Source of the DNA: a virus
Reading direction: 5' to 3' (one strand)
IMG/VR virus record: IMGVR_UViG_3300023501_000057
Location: 1-23,138 of that record
DNA: 23,138 nucleotides
The notes under the pieces are model-generated. The model worked only from the letters and a program-made list of their open reading frames with translations. It ran no database searches and was not told the DNA's origin. The stretch's first letter is position 1. Every line of letters begins with the position of its first letter. Shown piece by piece: positions 15,702 through 22,065 of the stretch. Both the position numbers and the translations under genes were made by a program.

Positions 15702-16180
15702 TAACTTACCCCTAATATTACTAAGTAGATGCCCCCACCTAGAACACTAATAATACCTAAAGACAAACCGCCTATAGCCATATTATTCTGTATCTGTCGT
15801 TTAGCTTCCATTGCAGCGTACACAGTTTCTTCACGTTCTTTGCGTATCTGTCTACGCATTTGTAACATATCATCATATGTAGAAGGGCCAAACCTCATGT
15901 TAAGCATGAACTTTATTTCTTTTTCTTTTTCAAGCAGTGTCTTCTTACGAACAACAAGGTCCATTGCTTCTTGTTCAATGTTGTCAGTACCGTGTGTCTG
16001 CTTGTCTAACCATGTAGGGTTCTTACGTTGTGACTCAGCCCTAGTAATGTCAGCTACTGCACCGTACCATGCCCCTAGTTGCTGTGATACATCTTGTATC
16101 TCTCTGCCAGCCCCGACAAGCATCTTGACCCCTTTGAAAGCTGCATTGGCTGCAGCAAAAGCTGTGATGGGGTCAATCAT
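15701..16180 (-). CDS. Helical protein with C-terminal membrane segment
   Basis: A 159-residue protein. The start, MIDPITAFAAANAAFKGVKMLVGAGREI, is distinctive and, from memory, recurs in marine phages. The middle is a highly charged helix (residues 70-130, with KKTLLEKEKEI and MRRQIRKEREE). The end is one hydrophobic helix, about residues 134-157 (GGLSLGIISVLGGGIYLVILG). This layout suits an inner-membrane or virion-membrane-interacting protein; the function is unknown. It is one of three small membrane or exported proteins encoded together. Confidence 0.6.
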   Translation of the reverse strand: MIDPITAFAAANAAFKGVKMLVGAGREIQDVSQQLGAWYGAVADITRAESQRKNPTWLDKQTHGTDNIEQEAMDLVVRKKTLLEKEKEIKFMLNMRFGPSTYDDMLQMRRQIRKEREETVYAAMEAKRQIQNNMAIGGLSLGIISVLGGGIYLVILGVS

Positions 16181-16184
16181 TTAA

Positions 16185-16430
16185 TTATCTCTGTGCGACT
16201 ATGGAGTGCATGGCATTCTTTATTGCTTCTACATTGGCATCAATACGTGCAATCATTACATCATTCTCATGTATATCATCAGCTAGTCTTGCTGTGCTAG
16301 ATTCCATTTCGGATATGTCACTTTTGTTATACTGAATGTCTGACACCATGCCTGATACTGCCCAAACAATAGCAGCACCTTGGGCTAACAAAGCACCAAC
16401 TATTGTTACTACTGTCCAGTTAATATCCAT
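16185..16430 (-). CDS. Single-TM coiled-coil protein (holin or spanin candidate)
   Basis: An 81-residue protein with one N-terminal transmembrane helix (about residues 5-29, WTVVTIVGALLAQGAAIVWAV) followed by a heptad-like coiled coil to the end. A single TM plus coiled coil fits class III holins, inner-membrane spanins and DUF2730-like membrane proteins; the sequence alone does not decide. It lies between the adhesin region and other small membrane proteins. The start overlaps the preceding stop by one base (TAATG). Confidence 0.5.
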   Translation of the reverse strand: MDINWTVVTIVGALLAQGAAIVWAVSGMVSDIQYNKSDISEMESSTARLADDIHENDVMIARIDANVEAIKNAMHSIVAQR

Positions 16431-16765
16431 TAAGTTACCTCAGCCCAACTTGTTGTTTCTTCGTTCCATTCATACATCTTGTCATCACTAGGATACGCAA
16501 CAGGTGGCTCCCACAAACAAGTTGTTTCGTTTAATGTCCAACTTGGATAAGGCTGTGGGCTGTAGAAAGCATCCCTTGTGCTGTCATATGTACAGCCGAT
16601 ACCAGCATAGTTTTTTCTTAGAGGTGTGCCATCTAATATGTGTTGACCGCCATGCGTGTTGTATGAAGTCTGAACCCAAGTACCTACCTGAGTATCAATA
16701 AAATTTTGTTCTGCCACAATGACTTGCGTGACAATTTTGTTTTTAATTTTTGCATAATGTGCCAT
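16430..16765 (-). CDS. Adhesin-partner protein, copy B
   Basis: A 111-residue protein of a recognisable marine-phage family: MAHYAKIKN, then VIVAEQNFIDTQ, WVQTSYNT, GTPLRKNYAGIGCTYD, RDAFYSPQPYPSW and a tryptophan-rich end. About three quarters of its aligned residues match the 114-residue protein at 19987-20331 by hand alignment. Both copies lie near a glycine-rich adhesin gene, eight bases downstream of it in this case. Size and pairing suggest a tail-fibre assembly (Tfa-like) or tip-cap role, which is inference. The TAG stop of the adhesin forms part of its ribosome-binding site (TAGGAT). Confidence 0.65.
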   Translation of the reverse strand: MAHYAKIKNKIVTQVIVAEQNFIDTQVGTWVQTSYNTHGGQHILDGTPLRKNYAGIGCTYDSTRDAFYSPQPYPSWTLNETTCLWEPPVAYPSDDKMYEWNEETTSWAEVT

Positions 16766-16773
16766 GTTAAATC

Positions 16774-17628
16774 CTATTGATACTGATACTTAAAGATAAC
16801 AATGCCAGAGCCACCACTACCACCCACGTGGGTAGCACCTACATCAGCATGATAAGACCCACCACCGCCTCCACCTTTATTGGCAGCACCATCAACTCCA
16901 TTTCCTGCAGAGTTAATGCTTTGATAACCGTTACCGCCACCACCAGTACCACCTGTCCCACCAGAGCCACCGCCGCCGCCACCTGCATAGGTAGTGCTAT
17001 TACCCGACCATGCACGACCATCGCCACCGTGACCGTTAGCATCTGTATTTCCTGCTTCACCTGCACCGCCACCGCCATCAGCTACATTACTACCAGCAGA
17101 ACCACCATCATTGCCATAGCCTGTTAGACCACCTGAGTTTCCTTGGGTTCCAGAACCACCAGCCCTGTCGTTTGCATAACCAGAGCCACCACCACCTGAA
17201 CCACCATCGGCACCATTTATAGTTCCTCGGCCATGTGAGCCAAATCCACCACCAATTGCAGTAGCATTTATTGTTCCTATTACTGTGTTTGCACCACTAG
17301 CACCTACAGAGTTTGTTCCAGAATCTGCTCCACCTGCCCCAATTGTAACCGCATAGGTTGCTACTGATAAACTAAGAGTGCCTTCTAGATAGCCACCTGC
17401 GCCACCTCCACCACCATTAGAATCATTTGAGCCTGAGCCAGCACCGCCCCCTGCAACTGCAAGAATAAGAACATCCCCAGCCCCTGCTGTTATCTCAAAA
17501 GTTCCAGACGAAGTAAAAGTGTGTAGCTTATAATCACCACTGGTTGTAACTGTGCCACCAGTAGCTTCAATCAAAACGCCTCTGCTTGGATAACCACCAA
17601 AGCCTAATGTCTGATAACCAAAGCTCAT
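16774..17628 (-). CDS. Glycine-rich tail adhesin, copy B (putative receptor-binding protein)
   Basis: A 284-residue protein. Residues 1-60 form a short beta domain with YKLHTFTSSGTFEI and DVLILAVAGGGAG. The remainder is dominated by GG-rich runs (GGGGGAGG, GGGGGSGGTGG) ending SGGSGIVIFKYQYQ. This is the glycine-rich-domain pattern, and the glycine runs recall the polyglycine-II sandwich of phage S16 gp38-type adhesins, which bind host receptors with variable loops between glycine helices. Being the last large protein of the fibre cluster fits a fibre-tip role. A paralogue with the same architecture is at 20402-21697. Receptor binding is inference. Confidence 0.65.
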   Translation of the reverse strand: MSFGYQTLGFGGYPSRGVLIEATGGTVTTSGDYKLHTFTSSGTFEITAGAGDVLILAVAGGGAGSGSNDSNGGGGGAGGYLEGTLSLSVATYAVTIGAGGADSGTNSVGASGANTVIGTINATAIGGGFGSHGRGTINGADGGSGGGGSGYANDRAGGSGTQGNSGGLTGYGNDGGSAGSNVADGGGGAGEAGNTDANGHGGDGRAWSGNSTTYAGGGGGGSGGTGGTGGGGNGYQSINSAGNGVDGAANKGGGGGGSYHADVGATHVGGSGGSGIVIFKYQYQ

Positions 17629-17637
17629 ATTAAACCC

Positions 17638-18726
17638 TTACCCATCATTGGCTGCATCAGTAGTAAAGAACAACTTAATACCTACAAGCCGTGCATCTTC
17701 TGCCATATCATCATTACTGTCTGATACATCCCTAAACACCCTGAAAAAACATAGGTCTTCATCTGCCATAGTTCCAGCAATAGTAATTGCACCACTTTCT
17801 GCTGTTATATAAAGTTCTTCTGCTGCCCCTTGTGCTGCGTCATCAACAACTACTGCTGTACCATAAGCTACATCAATAGTTTCATTGTCATTCATAGCTA
17901 CGCCTTGAAGACCCCAAGTACAGCCATCTGTATCTGTTGCAGTAGTAGTCCAATAGGCTCTAAAAGTAACTGTGCCTAAATTATATGATTTAGGAAATGC
18001 TACAGAAAATTGTGCATGTTCATCTGCCCCATCATCAAAGTCTAATACAACTAAGTCTGGTCTACCTGATGTAGTCTCTACTGTAGTAAGTGCAGCACAA
18101 CCATTGGAAGTAGTAGGTTGCATAGCACTGGCAGGAACCCATATGGTTTCTTTACCTGCAGTTTTTGCTACTGCCCCAGCTAGTTGATTTAACTCACCAG
18201 CAGTGCTAGTAACAGCAGTGCTACCCAAGATTAGATCACCGTCAGGGATTATAACGTCACCTGCAAACGTAGCACCTGTAGTGCCTGTAGGTATAGACAT
18301 TACAGTAGCATCTGCGTCATTCTTAATGGTTACATCTGAAGTAGAACCCTGACCAGTAAGCACTAAGCCATCAGCAGCAGCATACCCTACGGCTGCAACA
18401 TCATTTGCTTCTGTGGCACCTGTAGGTAAGAACGTACCACCTGATGCAGTAACATCCCCTGTGAATGTCTGTGCTGATACTTCAAATGTATTAAACGATA
18501 CAATCTCTACAGTGTCATCTGCTGCTGCACCTACAGCTAGTACTACGTCAGACCCGTTAGTAGCAGTGTAGTCAGCCCTAGCTAAGTGTACCCCGTTAAG
18601 ATACACAGATACAAAGTTAGGAGTGTAACCCCCTGTAGTAAATGTAGTTTGATTTGATGTAGCTGTGTAAACGTCCCTAGTTTCTGTTGCTTGGGGTACG
18701 GGTACTGAGCCTATATAACCTGCCAT
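17638..18726 (-). CDS. Modular tail-fibre protein (MAGYIG type), 362 residues
   Basis: The N-terminus, MAGYIGSVPVPQATETRDVYTATSNQTTF, followed by GGYTPNFVSVYLNGVHL, is a common marine-phage fibre head. A stalk segment (GLVLTGQGSTSDVTIKNDAD ... PTGTTGATFAGDVIIPDG) is shared with the neighbouring 313-residue protein, then STAGELNQLAG, an echo of the ELNxLDG repeats. The C-terminal 165 residues are a separate beta-rich, acidic domain (KETIWVPASAMQPTTS to the end), probably the trimeric tip or lectin-like part. It would bind host or fibre partners; no enzyme motif is seen. Confidence 0.7.
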   Translation of the reverse strand: MAGYIGSVPVPQATETRDVYTATSNQTTFTTGGYTPNFVSVYLNGVHLARADYTATNGSDVVLAVGAAADDTVEIVSFNTFEVSAQTFTGDVTASGGTFLPTGATEANDVAAVGYAAADGLVLTGQGSTSDVTIKNDADATVMSIPTGTTGATFAGDVIIPDGDLILGSTAVTSTAGELNQLAGAVAKTAGKETIWVPASAMQPTTSNGCAALTTVETTSGRPDLVVLDFDDGADEHAQFSVAFPKSYNLGTVTFRAYWTTTATDTDGCTWGLQGVAMNDNETIDVAYGTAVVVDDAAQGAAEELYITAESGAITIAGTMADEDLCFFRVFRDVSDSNDDMAEDARLVGIKLFFTTDAANDG

Positions 18727-18735
18727 TGTTTTTCC

Positions 18736-19677
18736 TTATGATCCGTTAGCTATGCCGTACATTACGATCTCGCCACTTGCTATGTTGCCACTTTCAAAAT
18801 AAAATCTAATTGCATTTACTTGTGCTGCTTCTTTTCTAACAAAACCATTGTGGTTATAAGCACCCGCATTAAACCCTGCCCCTGATGCCAAAAATGCAGT
18901 ACCACCGTCTACTGATATTTTTGTGTGGTTACTGGTGTGAGGGTTTAAAACACTTACTTTACCGTTAAAACCTTCATTAGCCGCACTACCAATTCCATAA
19001 GCCTTATATAGTTGACCATATGCATCCGTAGTAGCGGCTGCAAGTGCCACTGTATAATCAGCAGCACCTGTATCGTAACTATGGCTAGACGTATCAGAAC
19101 TTGTTAATGCCCTCATTTCTACATCATCAGTAGCAGGTAATACATCTATAAAATGAAACACATAACTGTCATATGCAGAAGAATCAAATTGGATGAAGTC
19201 TGCAGTAGCATCATCACTTATAGCACCACTAGAAGCAATAAACACCATGCTCCCACCAGTAATCTTACCCCCCATATAAGTAGCTAACCTACTCATGGTA
19301 GCCTTGCGGTTTGTACCACCAGCCCCATCATCAACGATCATTAGATCAGCATCTACAAGAGCAGCACCTATGTCTGTACCACCATCAATATCTAAGTCTG
19401 CTATAGCAATGCTACCATCAGGGAAAGTTGGTGTTCCAGCAAAGTTAACTCCTGTAGTACCTGTGGGTACATGAGCTACTAATGCATCCGCATTATTCTT
19501 AATTGTAACGTCACCTGTACTACCGTCCCCTGTGAGGATCAGACCTTCAGCAGCAGTAAAGCCCATTGCAGCATTATCACCTGCAGCAGTGTCACCCGTA
19601 GGTTCCATTGTGGCACCAGCAATAGTGCCAGAAAACCCACCGCCTACAATGTTAGCTGTATCTCTTGCTTTAGTCAT
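18736..19677 (-). CDS. Modular tail-fibre protein (MTKARDTA type), 313 residues
   Basis: It starts MTKARDTANIVGGGFSG, a short docking-type N-terminus frequent in marine-phage tail proteins. It then has a stalk module paralogous to that of the 362-residue neighbour (GLILTGDGSTGDVTIKNNAD ... PTGTTGVNFAG), a linker (GAALVDADLMIVDDGAGGTNRKATMSR), and a C-terminal beta-sandwich-like domain from about residue 140 with PATDDVEMRALTSSD and a GEIVMYGI end. The first 23 bases of the gene are almost repeated in a 16-codon remnant at 20340-20390. A structural fibre or receptor-contact protein is likely. Confidence 0.68.
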   Translation of the reverse strand: MTKARDTANIVGGGFSGTIAGATMEPTGDTAAGDNAAMGFTAAEGLILTGDGSTGDVTIKNNADALVAHVPTGTTGVNFAGTPTFPDGSIAIADLDIDGGTDIGAALVDADLMIVDDGAGGTNRKATMSRLATYMGGKITGGSMVFIASSGAISDDATADFIQFDSSAYDSYVFHFIDVLPATDDVEMRALTSSDTSSHSYDTGAADYTVALAAATTDAYGQLYKAYGIGSAANEGFNGKVSVLNPHTSNHTKISVDGGTAFLASGAGFNAGAYNHNGFVRKEAAQVNAIRFYFESGNIASGEIVMYGIANGS

Positions 19678-19687
19678 AATCTATCCT

Positions 19688-19969
19688 TTAGCTAGGCTTG
19701 GTAGGCCACGTAATACTGTTAGGGAATCCACCCTGTGCTGGTACATTGCGTAGTGCTGTACGATAAGTAGTCCATGCGTCTGACATGGTTACATCACTGT
19801 TGCCCATCCAGTCTGTAGCAGCCAGTAGTGCATCACGTTCTTCACGGACCTGTACAGCAGCACGTGTGTCTGCAGCATCAGCCCATGTCTGTTCTTCAGC
19901 ATCACGGGCAGTTTCTTCTGCTGCTGTGAACTGTACGTTTTCTCCGTTAATGTTGTGGTATCTTGGCAT
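19688..19969 (-). CDS. Tail assembly chaperone-like protein
   Basis: A 93-residue protein whose C-terminal half follows the pattern of the Phage_tail_APC / tail-fibre-linked assembly family: REERDALLAATDW, then AWTTYRTALRNVPAQGGFPNSITWP, ending in a proline-rich tail. The N-terminus (MPRYHNINGENVQFTAAEE) is also typical. Such proteins accompany tail-fibre genes and are thought to assist folding or assembly. It sits between adhesin-partner copy A and the 313-residue fibre, 10 bp before the latter. Confidence 0.7.
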   Translation of the reverse strand: MPRYHNINGENVQFTAAEETARDAEEQTWADAADTRAAVQVREERDALLAATDWMGNSDVTMSDAWTTYRTALRNVPAQGGFPNSITWPTKPS

Positions 19970-19986
19970 TACTGCCCCCTTTGTTA

Positions 19987-20331
19987 TTAGTCTATCTCAA
20001 CCCAATTTGTTGTGTCTTCATCCCAAGTGTATCTTTTATCTTCACTAGCATCACTAGGATACGCAACAGGGCAATTCCAGATACAAGTATCTTCATTTAA
20101 TACCCAACTTGGATAAGGCTGTGGTGTATAAAAAGCATCCCTTGTGCTGTCATATATATAGCCAATACCAGCATAGTTTTTACGAAGTGGTGTACCTCCC
20201 AACAAGTGTTTACCGCCTGTTGTGTTGTATGATGTTTGAACCCAAGTGCCTTCCTGAGTGTCAATAAAATCTTGCTCTGCTACAATCACGCTTGTAACAA
20301 TCCCATTCTTTACTTTTGCATAATGTGCCAT
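19987..20331 (-). CDS. Adhesin-partner protein, copy A
   Basis: A 114-residue paralogue of the protein at 16430-16765: MAHYAKVKN, VIVAEQDFIDTQ, WVQTSYNT, GTPLRKNYAGIGYIYD, TRDAFYTPQPYPSW and a W-containing acidic end. DNA identity is high across the middle (for example around 20100-20200 versus 16540-16620), and even the TAGGATT Shine-Dalgarno region upstream of the ATG is shared, so the duplication includes the translation start. It follows glycine-rich adhesin A with a short tail-protein remnant between them. Predicted role: fibre assembly or tip cap. Confidence 0.65.
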   Translation of the reverse strand: MAHYAKVKNGIVTSVIVAEQDFIDTQEGTWVQTSYNTTGGKHLLGGTPLRKNYAGIGYIYDSTRDAFYTPQPYPSWVLNEDTCIWNCPVAYPSDASEDKRYTWDEDTTNWVEID

Positions 20332-20339
20332 AATTAATC

Positions 20340-20390
20340 CTACGCTGTTGTAACGTGACTGTTCGTTGCTGTGTCTCTTGCTCTAGTCAT
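20340..20390 (-). pseudogene. 16-codon remnant of a MTKARDTA-type tail-fibre gene
   Basis: The - strand ATG at 20390 opens a frame reading MTRARDTATNSHVTTA, stopped by TAG at 20340-20342. The first 23 bases differ at only two positions from the start of the 313-residue fibre gene (MTKARDTA...). AAGGAG lies seven bases upstream, so the initiation site is intact. The body of the gene is missing, and its TAG forms part of the ribosome-binding site of the next gene. It is best read as the scar of a fibre-gene deletion or swap. Confidence 0.6.
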
Positions 20391-20401
20391 ATCTAATCTC
20401 C

Positions 20402-21697
20402 TTATGTCAAATAGCGGATAATAACGATGCCTGAGCCGCCATTACCGCCAAGGATGTTTCCAGTAAAACCACCACCCCCAGCGCCACCTCCAGTATTTGC
20501 GGTGCCATTTTGAGCTGCAAGATCATTTGCTCCAGCATTGCCGCCACCGCCAGAGCCGCCAGCACCGTTATTATTATCTGAGGCATCTGAATTTGTACTA
20601 CCCCCGCCGCCACCAGCGTAATTAACTGATGTTCCCGTTATTGATGATGCAACCCCTGCTCCACCAGCACCTCCCCCTTCAGACGCAATGCCAGAGCCAC
20701 CCACAGCGCCAGCGCCGCCCCCGCCAGCAGCACCATAGAAGCCAGCGCCTGTAGAGGTGCCACCAGTATTTCCTTGGCCGCTTACAGCGGAACCGCCATC
20801 ACCACCATCTTTGCCGCCACCGCCGCCAGAGCCGCCGTCAAGTCCGTCAATATTATTCCAGCGTCCACCGCCGCCACCCCCAGTTGTTGATATAGAGTTA
20901 AACGAAGATGAAGCGCCGTTTGTGCCAACATTTTCGCCACTACCCCCAGCACCGCCAGCACCAACAACAACACTGTACGTTGCTGAACTAATAGACATTG
21001 CGCTGCCGCCAATATTTGTTAGCAAGCCACCAGCGCCACCGCCACCGCCACCCTTACCGCCACCGCCACCACCACCAGCAATAATTAAGTATTCCATATT
21101 TTTTGCGGTATTTGTAGTCACTATAAAATTAGCAGATGATAAGAACGTGTGTATAGTGTAACTACCAGAAGTAGTAATAGTACCGCCAGTTACAGAAAAA
21201 CTAGTTATAGCGGATGTAGCTCCAACTCCAAGAGAAACCCAAATGTTGTCATTATTCGTGGCGTCCGTGCAAATAAATGCTTCTCCGCTTGTAGTATTAA
21301 TCCACATATGGCCTATGGCTGATGGGTTACTGTTGTATGCTGGATTTCCGCTGTTAATCGTGTGAGCAAAACCTACTGCTGGGCTGGCCCATGCAGCAGC
21401 GCTTGCGCCACTATTGACTGTAAGAACCTGATTTGCAGAACCAAGTGTGGCTGGTAAAGCTACCTTGCCTGTTGTGCTTATTGTTCCTGTAAGAGTTACA
21501 TTACGGAGACTAGCTACATCTTTATTTGCATCTGCAGTTACAGTCTTACTGGCTACAACAGTTCCTACTGCAGCACCTGTATCATTGTAGTTTAACTCAG
21601 CAGTGGTAGCCGTAACACCGTCAATGATATTAAGCTCATCAATAGTTGCACTAAGCCCTGACCTGATCTGTGCTTGATTACCAATATAACCTGCCAT
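20402..21697 (-). CDS. Glycine-rich tail adhesin, copy A (putative receptor-binding protein)
   Basis: A 431-residue protein. It starts MAGYIGNQAQIRSGLSATIDELNIIDGVTATTAELN, joining the MAGYIG start to the ELNxxDGVTATTA repeat. A stalk follows (GKVALPATLGSANQVLTVNS), then a small domain with HMWINTTSGEAFICTD. From about residue 170 it matches adhesin B: GSYTIHTFLSSANFIV, MEYLIIAGGGGGGG, then dense glycine runs, ending GGNGGSGIVIIRYLT. The glycine-rich region of more than 200 residues again suggests a polyglycine-II-type receptor-binding tip. The start overlaps the upstream stop (TAATG). Confidence 0.68.
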   Translation of the reverse strand: MAGYIGNQAQIRSGLSATIDELNIIDGVTATTAELNYNDTGAAVGTVVASKTVTADANKDVASLRNVTLTGTISTTGKVALPATLGSANQVLTVNSGASAAAWASPAVGFAHTINSGNPAYNSNPSAIGHMWINTTSGEAFICTDATNNDNIWVSLGVGATSAITSFSVTGGTITTSGSYTIHTFLSSANFIVTTNTAKNMEYLIIAGGGGGGGKGGGGGGAGGLLTNIGGSAMSISSATYSVVVGAGGAGGSGENVGTNGASSSFNSISTTGGGGGGRWNNIDGLDGGSGGGGGKDGGDGGSAVSGQGNTGGTSTGAGFYGAAGGGGAGAVGGSGIASEGGGAGGAGVASSITGTSVNYAGGGGGSTNSDASDNNNGAGGSGGGGNAGANDLAAQNGTANTGGGAGGGGFTGNILGGNGGSGIVIIRYLT

Positions 21698-22053
21698 TAG
21701 CTGTCAATCTCCATGTAGCTCATAATTACTGAGACTTTATCTGCTACACTACAGTCTACTTTAATAATGTCACCAGCATTAACAACAATCTTACCGTCTA
21801 GTACAGACAGTGAAGACCCTACTGGTATAGCTGCATCTTTAATAATGTGTGCTGTAGTGTTTTGTGTTTGACTTGTTTGTGTAGTTGTACTAACTAAAGT
21901 AACACTTGCAGTTACTTGTGCCGTGTGTACGTTAGCCAGAGTAAGTCCTAAGATAACAGCCCTAGTACTTGATTGAGTAGTGTATATTGTTTCAGGGGTT
22001 CCTGCACTAGCTGGTGCTACATCCCTTGTGATTGTCTTAAAGGTATTTGCCAT
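21697..22053 (-). CDS. Small tail-region structural protein
   Basis: A 118-residue, beta-strand and threonine-rich protein (MANTFKTITRDVAPASAGTPETIY ... VIMSYMEIDS) with the look of a compact beta-sandwich. Similar small proteins lie among tail-fibre genes in marine phages; I do not know an assigned function. It is between the repeat-bearing fibre gene and glycine-rich adhesin A, coupled to the latter by TAATG. It may be a connector or decoration protein; there is no catalytic motif. Confidence 0.6.
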   Translation of the reverse strand: MANTFKTITRDVAPASAGTPETIYTTQSSTRAVILGLTLANVHTAQVTASVTLVSTTTQTSQTQNTTAHIIKDAAIPVGSSLSVLDGKIVVNAGDIIKVDCSVADKVSVIMSYMEIDS

Positions 22054-22065
22054 TAATTTGTTTCC

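Noticed and set aside
16185-16430. Naming this protein a holin outright
   Set aside because: A single TM plus coiled coil also fits spanins and virion membrane proteins; kept as a candidate only.
20757-21161. Long proline-rich frame on the + strand
   Set aside because: It is the mirror of glycine codons in adhesin A (GGN read backwards gives proline), with no independent start context or neighbours on that strand.
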